Assembly (NCBI GenBank): GCA_951812715.1
Contig: OX638323.1
Span: 1,364,001 to 1,428,000, forward strand
Reading direction: 5' to 3'
Length of the DNA: 64,000 bases
Origin: an uncultured Pseudohongiella sp.
Lineage (GTDB): Bacteria; Pseudomonadota; Gammaproteobacteria; Pseudomonadales; Pseudohongiellaceae
Of this stretch, positions 44,301-52,155 are shown one piece after another. The translations under genes and the position numbers were made by a program. The first letter of the stretch is position 1. Each line of letters opens with the position of its first letter. The notes under the pieces are model-generated. The model was not told the DNA's origin, searched no databases, and worked only from the letters and a program-made list of their open reading frames with translations.

Positions 44301-45887
44301 ATTCTTTTCGAATTCCGATGCCGTTCCATTGCTGACGTCAATATCCGCAAGAGTGAAGCCGGACACGTCCTCGGAGAATCGAATTATCGTCCTGAACGCA
44401 CCGACTACAAGTTGCTGGTTTGCGTTTGTGATTGACAACGTCGGCCTCGTCAGATCCGCTTCGATGACAAAGTTCTTCCCTACCCTGTTGCCGTTACCGG
44501 CCGCGTCCTCGACCACGTTCGCATCAATCTTCACGTAAACCCTGCCGCTCTCCGCGGGGGTGATCTCCGCCGTATAGCTCGTCTCCAAAACGCTGAAGTC
44601 GGTCACCGTGCCATTCGTTACCGTGATGTCGCTTTGTTCGAAACCGGTCACCGTCTCATCAAAAACGATGTTCACTTCGAATGCGCCGGACACGGGTTCC
44701 GAGGCTGCGCTGGTGATCGCCGCCGTCGGACCCGTCAGATCCGCCTCGATCACCAGAGACTCCGCCGCCTTATTGCTGTTTTCGGCACTGTCCGTGGCCA
44801 CGCCCGCTTCCACGTCCACCTTGACCTTACCGGTCGCTTGCGGCGTGATCGTGGCCGTGTAAGTCCGCGAATTAATCTCCTTGAAATTCGACGCCCTTCC
44901 GTTGCTCACGTCAATATCCGCGAGGGTAAAGCCGGACACGCTGTCGGAAAAGACTATTTCCACTTCGAAAGCGCCGCTCACCGGGGCCGACGCGTCCGTC
45001 TGAATCGTCAGCGTCAGTTTGTCGTTGTCGGCCTCGGTGGCCGTAACCGAATCGATAGCGGTGATGACATCGTCGTTGTAGCTAGGGTCATCCCCCTCAA
45101 GAACGTGATCGAAGACCGCAACACCATCCAGCTTGTCGGAGTCCTCAATCGCCGTAATGCGTATCGCCCGCGGAATATTCCAGTTTTCCTTGGTGAAGGT
45201 ATACCTGCTGCTCGGCGCCGTCAGGTCACTGTCATTCGTAGGTCGCGACAGCACGTAGAGCGAGACATTGTTCACCGGTTCGGTATCGAGCCTCACTGTA
45301 TATTCATTGGAGCCGCCCTCGAGTACCAACAGCGTAAGCGGCGAGACTGTTACCCCGACAGGATCGTTGTCGACCTCGGTCGCCAAGGCGCCGCTGATCT
45401 GAATACCGTCATAGTTGCTGTCGGTGCTTTGCACATTGTGATTGAATCCACCCGAGCCGTTTTCGCCGTCGAGATCCTCGGCCGCCGAGATCGTCACAGT
45501 CTGCGGCGCATCCCAGTTTTCGACAGTGAAGGTAAGCTTGTCCGGTTCTGCCGTCAGACTATCGTCGGAATAATCCCGCACGGTACTGCGCTCCACTCCA
45601 ATCGTGACATCCGCCGTCGGCTGGCGGGTGAGCCTTACCGTGTATTCCGCCGAGCCACCCTCCAGCACGCTCAGCCGCGTCGGTGAGACTGCCACATCCT
45701 GAGCCAATGCGATGCCAGGGAAAAGCGCCAGAGCTGTCCAGAACACTGCGCCCCAGGCCAATCGACTAAAGCTCGAGGATTTTTTTGGAATCCGCAAAGA
45801 GCTCTGGATTTCTTGAACACAAACAGGGTTATTGGTTGAAGGGCGCGCGACCTGCTGGTGTTCACCCCGGTGATTACTATGTTTCAT
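35316..45887 (-). CDS. Giant Ig-like-repeat adhesin with C-terminal beta-barrel (autotransporter-like)
   Basis: About 3,523 residues. ATG 45887 is chosen for its GGAG site; the open frame extends to 46025. It has a long signal peptide (about 1-65, ending PGIALAQ), two or three N-terminal beta domains (EGGSAEYTVRLTRQP, EGGSNEYTVRLDTEP), then 26 tandem Ig-like domains of about 95 residues (about 290-2775; core ITSAAAEPVSGAFEVNI, GFEQSDITVTNG, AEDAAGNGNEAA), two Calx-beta-like domains (FGESDYTAIEGGEAAAVTL) and a barrel (about 3150-3523). One repeat (near 43090) lacks its AEDAAGNGNE loop. Some repeats are nearly identical at DNA level. The likely role is surface attachment. Secretion as an autotransporter is inferred from the barrel; no secretion genes are adjacent. 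Confidence 0.9.
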   Translation of the reverse strand: MKHSNHRGEHQQVARPSTNNPVCVQEIQSSLRIPKKSSSFSRLAWGAVFWTALALFPGIALAQDVAVSPTRLSVLEGGSAEYTVRLTRQPTADVTIGVERSTVRDYSDDSLTAEPDKLTFTVENWDAPQTVTISAAEDLDGENGSGGFNHNVQSTDSNYDGIQISGALATEVDNDPVGVTVSPLTLLVLEGGSNEYTVRLDTEPVNNVSLYVLSRPTNDSDLTAPSSRYTFTKENWNIPRAIRITAIEDSDKLDGVAVFDHVLEGDDPSYNDDVITAIDSVTATEADNDKLTLTIQTDASAPVSGAFEVEIVFSDSVSGFTLADIDVSNGRASNFKEINSRTYTATITPQATGKVKVDVEAGVATDSAENSNKAAESLVIEADLTGPTAAITSAASEPVSGAFEVNIVFDETVTGFEQSDITVTNGTVTDFSVLETSYTAEITPAESGRVYVKIDANVVEDAAGNGNRVGKNFVIEADLTRPTLSITNANQQLVVGAFRTIIRFSEDVSGFTLADIDVSNGTASEFEKNSSNSYVVTITPQATGEVKVDVEANVATDDAGNGNEAAESLVIEADLTNPAVAITSAASEPVSGAFEVIIAFSEAVTGFEQGDITVTNGSVTDFNGSELRYTAEITPSDSGEVTISIDADQAEDEAGNGNEAAEDFVVDADLTDPTLAITSAAAGPVSGAFEVNIVFDEAVTGFEQSDITVTNATVTDFSGSEADYTAEITPSGSGRVLLRIGANAAEDAAGNGNAASEVFVIEADLTRPTVAITSGATEPVEGAFVVNIIFSEAVTGFEQGDITVTNGAATDFSGSGRSYKVEITPAAAGEVTVRVNADQAEDAAGNGNEKSEEIIIEADPAGPTVAITSAASGPVSGAFEVNITFSEAIIGFGQSNIAVTNGAVTDFSGSGANYKAEITPSQSGEVTVIVDMDEFVIEADLTDPTLAITSAAAEPVSGAFDVNIVFDETVTGFEQSDITVTNGSVTDFSGSGRSYTAEITPSESGDVTVSIGADQAEDAAGNGNAAAEDFVIEADLTDSEDETNPTLVIETEASSPVGGAFEARIRFSENVSGFTLADIDVSNGTASNFKEISSRTYTATITPQATGEVKVDVEANVVVDDANNGNEAAESLVIEADLTRPTVAITSEATGPVSGPFEVNIVFDETVTGFEQSDITVENGAVTDFSGSEAKYTAEITPSGSGRVLVKIDALTVEDAAGNGNRVSGGFDIEADLTNPTLAITSAAAEPLSGAFELNITFDEAVIGFEQGDITVTNGSVTDFSGSETSYTAEITPSDSGEVTVSIGADQAEDAAGNGNEAAEDFVIEADLTDSEDEIGPRTKILTEASSPVGGAFGVAITFSQIVDGFTVDDIGVRNGTISEFKEISTQIYTITITPQATGEVRVDVEADVATDGGDKGNEAAETLIIEADLTNPTVAITSAAAEPVSGAFEVDITFDEAVTGFEQSEITVANGAVTDFSGSGRSYTAEITPSESGDVTVSIGADQAEDAAGNGNEAAEDFLIEADLTDSEDEIGPRTKILTEASSPVGGAFGVAITFSQIVDGFTVDDIGVRNGTISEFKEISTQIYTITITPQATGEVRVDVEADVATDGAGRGNEAAETLIVEADLTNPTLAITSEAAEPVIGAFEVNIVFDEAVTGFEQGDITVRNGAVTDFSGSEANYTAEIAPAGSGVVAVSVDANQAEDAAGNGNEAAETLIVEADLTNPTLAITSAAAEPVSDAFEVNITFSEAVTGFERREITVTNGAVTDFSGSETNYTAEITPAETGEVTVSIDADQVKDAAGNGNEASREFVIEADLTRPTLAITSAAAEPVSGAFEVDITFNEAVTGFKRREITVTNGAVTDFNGSDTNYTAEITPWGSGAVIVSVDANQAEDAAGNGNEAAEDFIIDADLTNSEDTFRPTLEIQTTSSGPVSGPFPVAIFFSEIVDGFTIEDIDVRNGTVLEFEQRSSQAYTIAVMPEATGEVSVDVKRNVATDSGDNGNKSAESLVIEADLTRPALTIASEAVGPVGGAFEVNIVFDEAVIGFEQSDVQVTNGSVTRFSGSQTNYTAWIAPSRSGAVTVSVAADAAEDAAGNGNEAAADFIVEADLTGPTLEIASEASEPVTGTFVVSIVFDEAVTGFEQSDVQVSNGSVVGFSGSEQNYTARIAPSLSGAVTISVAADAAEDAVGNGNEAAADLVVESDLTNPVTTITSEATGPVAGAFTATIRFSEIVFGFTLTDIEVSNGAVSNFGRNSLREYTITVTPEATGEVKLEVAANVARDSAGNDNAAAEAFVIEADLTGPTVAISSEAAGPVSGAFTATIVFSKPVTGFEQSDLQVSNGTVDGVDGSGTNYIARITPAESGEVTVSIAADRVEDAAGNGNAAAADFVIEADLTIPTVAISSEAAGPVAGAFTATIVFSEPVTGFEQSDLQVSNGAVDGVDGSGTNYIARIAPAESGEVTVSIAADRVEDAAGNGNAASEVFVIEADLTGPTVAISSEAAGPVSGVFTATIVFSEPVTGFEQSDLQVSNGAVDGLDGSGANYIARITPAESGEVTVSIAADRVEDAAGNGNQAAEAFVIEVDLTSPTVAISSEAAGPVSGVFTATIVFSEPVTGFEQSDLQVSNGAVDGVDGSGTNYIARIAPAESGPVTVSIAADMAADAAGNGNESSEPFVIEADLERPRVTVTGPADPVVAGAGEFEVTIAFSEPVQGFAREDIQLGNATVTDFITASSLVYRAMIDPAAPGQPVVVEIPEDVAADLAGNGNQAAEPLQVETKLVVSFGESDYTAIEGGEAAAVTLTLSQAANQALAIPIRLTRPETTTVDDYAVEGLRDWDAEAGVGTLGVPAGATEQAFRIIANLDEDGDDETLELGFGDLPEVAMAGESAAATVTLKDKGLVDLQVSFGQSNYTVTEGERGEIEVTMSPAADRTVDVPLRVTLEGGATLEDYSGIPSSLVFERGESRRMVSLAVAMDEAHDPGEGIVLHLGELPEAVSTGDPASVQVRFDQRRTAEQFAQTQEALLAVVGRSMGESALTAIESRFERHRQWGRLQAVADEPLLLGDNAGAAPGSALPGSLMWSVSARTPANVAGAYPGLGKAPGVAAYGQEPGSGSGLEGALPGTAAGNGNPGRDLSAAGFEIPLDLREQKRNWTPVLWGQGDMQQFNGDLERLGTDYKGGLDAAHVGLDLYTDERLLAGLSFMRSWGDLDYSDDGTDGLLRSRMDTAHPYLYWQPNERVGVWGVGGFGAGDVGLEELGRAHDFDADFRMYAGGVRALLSRRGDNEWGVRADVLSTRLATDASADIAGVSGEARRGRLMLEWIHDESLSAGRSLRLKVEAGGRFDGGDADRGAGMETGFRVAYLDANSGLDVSLHGRVLLVHESGYRDWGAGIQANWDPGLKRRGFRASIASSWGRDGDGRTTLWDNADAITGPVGALAQGSRLRMESEVAYAGLRTPGLPGLFTPYSRLRWTGRGRELAWGTSWNLVANGQSTLPFTLELEGVKRANATGQSDYGVLLRLSIPL
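41061..42060 (-). repeat. Near-identical 591-base-offset repeat pair inside the adhesin
   Basis: From GTCCGTAGCCACGTCCGCTT at 41061 the sequence recurs at 41652 and stays almost identical for more than 350 bases, including stretches with the unusual EIGPRTKILTEASSPVGGAF repeat type. A third, partly matching copy is at 42.7-42.95 kb. This points to recent unequal crossing-over or conversion. Confidence 0.8.
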
Positions 45888-45954
45888 TTCGGACTCCAAT
45901 TTCTTAGCCACTTTTGTGCAACGCGATATGGTTGCCACCCAAAACGTGTAGTAT

Positions 45955-46001
45955 CGTAACATAAGATTACTTAAAGTAACAACATAAATGTAACCAGTAA
46001 C
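45955..46001 (-). promoter_or_regulatory. Palindrome and GTAAC boxes upstream of the adhesin gene
   Basis: A perfect palindrome TTACTTAAAGTAA (45967-45979) lies in an AT-rich stretch with four GTAAC copies (45956, 45976, 45990, 45997), 70-115 bases upstream of the chosen start. A likely operator and promoter region; the regulator is unknown. Confidence 0.4.
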
Positions 46002-46507
46002 ACTTTTGGTGTTTTCAGTAGGCAAACAAGAATCGAAGACATCTCCAGATGCGCATCCTGACTTTCAACCGCGACGGCCTACGCTGCGCCGAAGGCAAAG
46101 GCGTTTCTTAGTGGTTGAGGGGGAGGATTTGGAGGAGAAAGGCTATTCCGGCGCCGCGGTATACTGCCGCAAGGAGCGGCAATGGGCGCCAAGGGGCTTC
46201 GGCTTCGCAATGGCCGACAGCGAAGGCCACTAGCTCCAGCTAGATCAAAACGGTTTTAGCGGGATCTCGCTAAATCCTCCCTCGGGGTCGGCGGGGGCGG
46301 GCGACAGCGGCGAAAGTTCGAATTCATGGATGCGTTGATGGCGCATATGCGCGAATCATGCGCCCATAACCGCCAATACATCTATGGCGAGCTGATCAGA
46401 AACGCTATCCTGCCCGAGACCAGGTTAACCGTCGGATACCTTGCCGAGCGTTGCGGAGTTGCGTGCAAATTCGATGTCGAAAGTCGTGAACGAACGTGGC
46501 GACATCA
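46002..46507. other. Intergenic region without a firm gene
   Basis: Short plus-strand frames occur (46006-46233; 46326-46511, the latter coding NRQYIYGELIRNAILPETRL), none recognised. A 7-pair hairpin TTTAGCG/CGCTAAA is at 46255-46274. The region ends in an IS110 relic, so it is probably old mobile-element debris. Confidence 0.4.
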
Positions 46508-46621
46508 CTGAGGGTCAAGTACCAGCGCCTCCGGGCCGTCGGCAAACCGCCCAAGGTTGCCATTATCGCCATCATGCGCAACCTGGTCGTGTTCGCGAAT
46601 CGCCTGCTCGCCGATAATTGA
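46508..46621 (+). pseudogene. IS110-family transposase, C-terminal relic
   Basis: 38 codons ending in TGA at 46619 read YQRLRAVGKPPKVAIIAIMR followed by NLVVFANRLLADN, the very conserved C-terminal end of IS110-type transposases. No upstream part of the transposase is left in frame. Lies between the adhesin promoter region and hisF. Confidence 0.75.
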
Positions 46622-46731
46622 CCATGGCGCCCGAACCACCGCGAAAGGCCCCCGCGCTTCTCAATGACAAATACACCGAAACGTGGAGAATACGACCTGT
46701 TCCGTTACATCACGCAATACGGTTGCTCGCC

Positions 46732-47502
46732 CTACAAGCGGACTTCGATGCCACGGACGGCCAGGTGGCGTTTGGCCTGTTCAATGGTAAATTCGCGGAA
46801 GTGGAAAATGCTCGCGGCGAGCACTGCGTCGACGCCGCCCTCGAGTACGCCCGCGGCGAGATGTTCAAGTGCGCCAACGCCGCCGGATGCGATTACCGGC
46901 ACGCGCACCGTACTGCTTACGGCGCGGTTGAGTTGGTTGTCGAATCCCTCTTTGGTGCCGTCCCGGTCCATGCTGGTGAGCAGGATTTCGCCGGCGCCGT
47001 AGTCGACCATTCTGCCGCACCACTCCAAGGCGTCAATGCCGGTGGGATTGCGTCCGCCATGAGTGAAGATCTCCCATTTCGGCTTTTCTCCCGCCGAGAC
47101 CCGTTTGGCGTCCACCGCCACGACAATGCATTGGGAGCCGAAGCGTTCCGAAGCGGCGCGGACGAAAGGCGGTTCGAATACCGCGGCGGTATTGATCGCC
47201 ACCTTGTCGGCGCCGGCATTGAGCATCATGCGGATGTCATCCAGGCTACGAATGCCGCCGCCGACCGTTAAGGGAATAAATACCTGAGCGGCGATGTCGC
47301 GCACGGTTTCGACCGTGGTCGCGCGTCCTTCGTGACTGGCGGTGATGTCGAGAAAAGTAATCTCGTCGGCGCCGGCGTCGCAATAACGTTTCGCTACTTC
47401 AACGGGGTCGCCGGCATCGCGGATATTGACGAAACGCACGCCTTTGACCACGCGTCCGTTATCGCAGTCGAGACAGGGAATTATGCGTTTGGCGAGTCCC
47501 AT
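46732..47502 (-). CDS. hisF: Imidazole glycerol phosphate synthase cyclase subunit HisF
   Basis: A 256-residue TIM barrel. [20 protein letters not shown] carries the catalytic Asp of strand 1; [12 protein letters not shown] and [12 protein letters not shown] are the phosphate-binding loops and [15 protein letters not shown] holds the second catalytic Asp. With HisH it converts PRFAR to IGP and AICAR. Starts 4 bases after hisA; last gene of hisBHAF. Confidence 0.97.
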   Translation of the reverse strand: MGLAKRIIPCLDCDNGRVVKGVRFVNIRDAGDPVEVAKRYCDAGADEITFLDITASHEGRATTVETVRDIAAQVFIPLTVGGGIRSLDDIRMMLNAGADKVAINTAAVFEPPFVRAASERFGSQCIVVAVDAKRVSAGEKPKWEIFTHGGRNPTGIDALEWCGRMVDYGAGEILLTSMDRDGTKEGFDNQLNRAVSSTVRVPVIASGGVGALEHLAAGVLEGGVDAVLAASIFHFREFTIEQAKRHLAVRGIEVRL

Positions 47503-47506
47503 GGGT

Positions 47507-48247
47507 TTATGCGTCCGCTTCCGCCTGGGCCTGACTCAGGTCCAGAGTTCCTTCGTATAGCGCCCGGCCAGCGATAACGCCAATGATGCCCGCCCCGCCG
47601 CATACAGCCGCGGCCTGCTTCAACTTGATGATGTCATCGAGATCGGTCACGCCGCCGGATGCGATCACAGGAATGGCCGATCGCGCCGCCAGGGCGGCCG
47701 TGGCTTCGACGTTTACGCCTTGCATCATGCCGTCGCGGGAAATATCGGTATAGACTATGGCGCTGGCGCCGCAGTCGGCGAACCGCGCGCTCAGCGAGGC
47801 CGCGCTGATTTCGCTCACTTCGAGCCAGCCTTCCGTGGCAACCATGCCCTTGATCGCGTCAATGCCGATGATTATCTGATCCGGAAATCTTTCACAGGCC
47901 ATGGCGGCAAATTCCGGTTCGCGCACGGCCTGGGTGCCAATGATGATGAAACGCACGCCGGCCTGGATGTAGGACTCGGCGGTCTTGATGTCGCGGACGC
48001 CGCCGCCAATCTGCACCGGCAGTTCTGGATAACTCTTGACGATGGCTCGCACAATCCCGGCGTTGACCGGGGCGCCGGCAACCGCGCCGTCGAGATCGAC
48101 GATATGCAAACGCCGGGCGCCTTGATCGCGCCATTGGCCGGCCATTTCCACCGGATCCTCGGAAAATATCGTGGTCTCGTCGAAGCGGCCCTGACGCAGG
48201 CGCACGCATTTGCCGTCTTTCAGGTCGATGGCGGGTATTACCAACAT
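47507..48247 (-). CDS. hisA: ProFAR isomerase HisA
   Basis: A 246-residue TIM barrel: [20 protein letters not shown] at the N terminus, [17 protein letters not shown] and [13 protein letters not shown] phosphate loops, and [14 protein letters not shown] with the second catalytic Asp. It isomerises ProFAR to PRFAR, the substrate of HisF-HisH. Separated from hisH by 259 bases that contain a dispersed repeat, an unusual gap in this operon. Confidence 0.96.
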   Translation of the reverse strand: MLVIPAIDLKDGKCVRLRQGRFDETTIFSEDPVEMAGQWRDQGARRLHIVDLDGAVAGAPVNAGIVRAIVKSYPELPVQIGGGVRDIKTAESYIQAGVRFIIIGTQAVREPEFAAMACERFPDQIIIGIDAIKGMVATEGWLEVSEISAASLSARFADCGASAIVYTDISRDGMMQGVNVEATAALAARSAIPVIASGGVTDLDDIIKLKQAAAVCGGAGIIGVIAGRALYEGTLDLSQAQAEADA

Positions 48248-48506
48248 GGTCTAATTTTCCAACTTGATGTCATTCTGCGCAAAGTCGCAGAATCTCCTTT
48301 GGAATTCTGCAAATTTATTCATGCCGTCCCTGGCTAAAATTCGCTGGCTTCGACTACCCCCAGCCTCGCCGGTCCAGTCACCGAGCACAGCTCGGTGTCG
48401 TTCGGTTTGCGCACGAAGCTGCGCTTCGTAAACGCTTGCCCTCACCCATGGCGAGTCGTTCGGCCCTCGAAAAACTGCGCTATTCGTCGGCTGCGCCGAC
48501 CGGGCC
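48248..48506. repeat. Dispersed GTCATTCTGCG repeat in the hisH-hisA gap
   Basis: GTCATTCTGCGCAAAGTCGC then AGAATCTCC (48269-48298) is another copy of the element seen at 32.27 and 62.75 kb, followed by GGAATTCTGC. Rest of the gap has no gene. It sits inside what is normally a tight operon and could add a processing or termination site between hisH and hisA. Confidence 0.65.
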
Positions 48507-49157
48507 TTACCCGTCCCATTGCAGGAAATTGCCGAGCAGGCGCAAGCCGGCGGTCTGGCTTTTTTCCGGATGAAACTGGGTGGCGAAGATGTTGCGGTCG
48601 GCGAAAGCGGAGACCATCTCCTCGCCGTATGTCGTCTTGCCGGCCACGAGATCTTCCCGGCCGGTCTGCACGTAGTAGCTGTGCACGAAGTAGAAGCGGC
48701 TGCCGTCTGGCACCCCTTCCCACAGGGGATGCTTGCGGGTCTGACGCACTTCGTTCCAGCCCATGTGCGGCACTTTCAGCCATGCGCCGGCCTCGTCGCG
48801 CAGATCGTCGCCGAAGTAGCGTACTGCGCCCGGCGCCAATCCGAGGCAATCGACGCCGCCGTTTTCTTCGGAGTGCTCCATCAGCGCCTGCATGCCGACA
48901 CAGATCGCGAGAACCGGGCGGGTTTGCATAGCCTCGGCAACCATCCGGCCGATATTAAGTCGGTTGATTTCCGCCATGCAATCGCGAATCGCGCCGACCC
49001 CGGGAAAGATGACTCGATCCGCTGCCGCGATAGTCATCGCGTCCGCGGTGATGGAAACGTCGATATCGAGTTCAAGTTCGCGGCCGACATGCTCCACTGC
49101 CTTGGCAACCGAATGCAGATTGCCCATACCGTAGTCGATGACCGCAACCGTGTTCAT
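48507..49157 (-). CDS. hisH: Imidazole glycerol phosphate synthase amidotransferase subunit HisH
   Basis: A 216-residue class I glutamine amidotransferase. [19 protein letters not shown] at the start, nucleophile Cys in [20 protein letters not shown], and His/Glu in [20 protein letters not shown]. Supplies ammonia to HisF. It lies 57 bases after hisB on the same strand. Confidence 0.96.
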   Translation of the reverse strand: MNTVAVIDYGMGNLHSVAKAVEHVGRELELDIDVSITADAMTIAAADRVIFPGVGAIRDCMAEINRLNIGRMVAEAMQTRPVLAICVGMQALMEHSEENGGVDCLGLAPGAVRYFGDDLRDEAGAWLKVPHMGWNEVRQTRKHPLWEGVPDGSRFYFVHSYYVQTGREDLVAGKTTYGEEMVSAFADRNIFATQFHPEKSQTAGLRLLGNFLQWDG

Positions 49158-49214
49158 GCTTTTTGACTCGCGGAATTCAGGCGTGCCGGGGGAACCGGGC
49201 TCGAACGTCTCAAC

Positions 49215-49811
49215 TTACAAGCTGCCCTTGGTGGACGGAATCACGCCGGCCGAGCGCGGATCGAACTCCACCGCCATGCGCACGGCGCGGCCAAACGCCT
49301 TGAAGATCGTCTCGATCTGATGATGCGCGTTGCGGCCCCGGATGTTGTCGATGTGCAAGGTGACAAAGGCGTGGTTGACGAAACCCTGGAAAAACTCGCG
49401 AAACAGATCGATGTCGAATCCGCCGACGACGGCGCGCGCGAAATCGGCGTGATACTCGAGTCCCGGCCGCCCGGAAAAATCGATCACCACCCTGGAAAGC
49501 GCTTCATCAAGGGGCACATAGGCATGGCCGTAGCGGCGGATGCCGGTCTTGTCGAGCGCCTGATTCAGCGCCTGTCCAAGGGTAATGCCGAGATCTTCGA
49601 CGGTGTGGTGAGCGTCGATTTCGAGATCGCCTTCGGCCTTGATCGTGAGATCGAGCATGCCATGACGGGCGATCTGATCGAGCATATGCTCCAGAAACGG
49701 CAAACCTGTTTCCGCCTCGAATCGGCCGCTGCCGTCAAGATCGAGCCAAACGGAAATACGGGTTTCCTTCGTGTTGCGCTGAACGCTGGCGCTGCGCGCT
49801 TGTTTGCTCAT
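49215..49811 (-). CDS. hisB: Imidazoleglycerol-phosphate dehydratase HisB
   Basis: A 198-residue monofunctional enzyme, without the phosphatase domain found in enterics. The metal-binding repeats are [20 protein letters not shown] with [17 protein letters not shown], and [11 protein letters not shown] with [18 protein letters not shown]. First gene of the hisBHAF cluster; divergent from asmA. Confidence 0.96.
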   Translation of the reverse strand: MSKQARSASVQRNTKETRISVWLDLDGSGRFEAETGLPFLEHMLDQIARHGMLDLTIKAEGDLEIDAHHTVEDLGITLGQALNQALDKTGIRRYGHAYVPLDEALSRVVIDFSGRPGLEYHADFARAVVGGFDIDLFREFFQGFVNHAFVTLHIDNIRGRNAHHQIETIFKAFGRAVRMAVEFDPRSAGVIPSTKGSL

Positions 49812-50106
49812 GATTGCCTAACCGGTTGTGCCGGAGCGGTCGCCTGGGAGGCTGCGCATTATAACGCCGCGGCGGGAGAAACGCAGCGGAGCGAATCCCG
49901 CGGCCAAAGCCAAACGCCCGCTCCGACCAATCAGGCGCCTAGGGGCGACTCATGCGGCTAACGCCACTTCGTGCTCTAACCAAGCGAACATAGTGGAGCA
50001 GTCGTGCGGCGCTTGAGGCATTCCGCTACACTTCTTTCTTTTCCGTCGCAATTGGCGGTCGCGGGTGTCTCATGAACCTGATTGCGCTTCGATCCCGGAC
50101 CAGTAC
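49812..50106. other. Divergent promoter region between hisB and asmA
   Basis: About 295 bases with no gene. Two divergent transcripts must start here. No clear operator or leader peptide with histidine codons was seen on the minus strand. Confidence 0.45.
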
Positions 50107-52041
50107 ATGTTGAATCGCCCGCGAAAAATCCTGCTCGGTATCGCGGCGGCCGTAGTGGCGGCCATTGTTTTTGCCGCGCTTTGGGTCAACAGTCCCGAGC
50201 AATACCGGACCACGCTGCAGGACTACGTTGCCACCGCCACCGGTTATGAATTGGTCGTGGCCGGCGCGATTGATCTCAACCTGTTGCCAGTGGCCCGGCT
50301 GACGCTCGAAGACGCGCGGCTACGCAATCCTGGCTTGCCGCAAGAACTCGCTTCGGCTGCATTCGTGCAACTGGATGTTGATCGAGGCGATCTTCTGCGC
50401 GGCGAGTTGACGATTCGGGAACTTCGTATAGATGGCTTCCACGTAAACGCCTATGTGGATGCCACGGGCACGAGTATCTGGCACACCGGGCCGGCGGAAA
50501 CGGTTCCGATCTTCGGCGGCGAATCCGACACGGCCTCCCTGCTACCCGAGCGTATAGCGGTCGAGGGCGGACGGCTGGACGTACAAAACCTTTTCAGCGG
50601 CCGGCGCTTCCTGCTGAAGAATCTGCGAGTAGTCGGCGACAACGTCAATTTGCAGGGCGAGTCCTTCCCTTTGTTGGCGAATTTCGACGTCGAATGGTTC
50701 GACAGCTCCAACCGGCGATTGCGGGAGGCGGAGGTGGGCCTGAGCGGCAACGTCGAAGCGGACGCGAATTCCGGCGGACTGGCGCTTGCGGACCTCGATA
50801 TCAACAGTACGCCGGTGTTGCTCCAGGGTCGCCTGGACGTAACTGATTTTCCGGCCGACCCGAGCTACCGGGCAAATCTGACCAGCAATGAATTCGACGC
50901 CAGAACGCTATTGCAAAATCTTGGCTGGCTGGTCTCTCCTGAACAGTCTTTGCTATCGGCGCCCAATGGCAATGCGGACGGACAATGGCCCGCGGAACTG
51001 GAATTCAGCCTGTCAGGGGACTCTGCCGAGCTCAACGCCACGGCGTCGGTGAGCAGTTCGAACCGGCTCGTGATCGAAGCGGAAACCGAGCTGCGCTTCG
51101 CCCGCGGCCTGGCGCCCGCCAATGTCCGCTATGAAGTGGATATCGGCGAGCTTGATATCAGCGAACTCATCTCTGGACAGGGCGAGCCAGCGGACGGCGG
51201 ATTCGGCGGCCAAGCGACCTCAGCTTTCCCCCGACCCGCGCGGGTGCTGCCGAACCTGGAAAACCTGAACCTTTCCGGTTCGATTTCGGCGAAGGCACTG
51301 ACGGCGGGAGTGCTCCGCGTCGAGAATTTGACCGTCTTTACCAACGTCGAGGACCAGGTACTCAACATGGAGATTCCACCGGCCACGGCACTGGATGGAA
51401 CCGTTTCCGCGAATATGCGCTGGAATGCGCGCAGCGGCGACATGGAGAGTGAATTTCATGGCGAGGAACTTGCGATCTCGGACATTGCCCCACTGGTGAC
51501 CCGGTTCGACGTGCTTACCGGACGGCTGCATATTGATGGCGCTTTTGGCGCCAGAGGCCAGTCCCTGAACGAACTGTTGCATGATCTGCGCGGCAATGCC
51601 TCCTTCACCGTGACCGAAAATCTGGTCAACATTGGCCTCATCAAGCAGATTTTCACTTCCATTTCCGCGCTCAGCCCGAGCGGCGAGACCATCCAGCAAT
51701 GGCCGGACCTGATCCGCTTTTCCGAAATCAGCGGCGGGATTTCCCTCGATGGCGGCCTTGCCAGCGATCACGCTTTCAATTTGCGCATGGACAACTTCAG
51801 CGCCGCCGGAGCCGGATTCGCCAACCTGCAAACGGGACAGTTCGATTACGACGCGTTGCTGACCATGCTCGGCGAACCTTTCACTCAGACAATTCCCATC
51901 AGCGGCAACTATCAGAGCGTGACCTGGCCGGTGGAATGCGCCGCCCGTTTCAGTGACGAGGTGGACCAGTTCTGCCGGCCTGACTTTAGTGCAGTGCGCG
52001 AAATCTTTTCCCGCATTAATGACGATGCCAGCGCCAATTGA
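50107..52041 (+). CDS. AsmA-family envelope protein
   Basis: A 644-residue protein with one N-terminal membrane anchor (ILLGIAAAVVAAIVFAALWV) and a long beta-rich periplasmic body. TTLQDYVATATGYELVVAGA and IDLNLLPVARLTLEDARLRN are the conserved AsmA start; FHGEELAISDIAPLVTRFDV and LTGRLHIDGAFGARGQSLN form the conserved C-terminal part. AsmA-like proteins are thought to carry phospholipids toward the outer membrane. ATG 50107 is preferred; a GTG at 50065 is in frame. It lies directly upstream of mutY, the order known from Pseudomonas. Confidence 0.88.
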   Translation: MLNRPRKILLGIAAAVVAAIVFAALWVNSPEQYRTTLQDYVATATGYELVVAGAIDLNLLPVARLTLEDARLRNPGLPQELASAAFVQLDVDRGDLLRGELTIRELRIDGFHVNAYVDATGTSIWHTGPAETVPIFGGESDTASLLPERIAVEGGRLDVQNLFSGRRFLLKNLRVVGDNVNLQGESFPLLANFDVEWFDSSNRRLREAEVGLSGNVEADANSGGLALADLDINSTPVLLQGRLDVTDFPADPSYRANLTSNEFDARTLLQNLGWLVSPEQSLLSAPNGNADGQWPAELEFSLSGDSAELNATASVSSSNRLVIEAETELRFARGLAPANVRYEVDIGELDISELISGQGEPADGGFGGQATSAFPRPARVLPNLENLNLSGSISAKALTAGVLRVENLTVFTNVEDQVLNMEIPPATALDGTVSANMRWNARSGDMESEFHGEELAISDIAPLVTRFDVLTGRLHIDGAFGARGQSLNELLHDLRGNASFTVTENLVNIGLIKQIFTSISALSPSGETIQQWPDLIRFSEISGGISLDGGLASDHAFNLRMDNFSAAGAGFANLQTGQFDYDALLTMLGEPFTQTIPISGNYQSVTWPVECAARFSDEVDQFCRPDFSAVREIFSRINDDASAN

Positions 52042-52155
52042 ACCTGGACCGACGGCATCGCCGGCTCACACTGAATTCGGGTCAGCGCCATGACGGCTGG
52101 GGCAGAATCCGGATCGTCTTCCACGAAGCCTCGCAGCGAATCTCGATCAATAGTC

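Noticed and set aside
46618..47271. 217-codon plus-strand frame opposite hisF
   Set aside because: It is antisense to hisF, which is certain.
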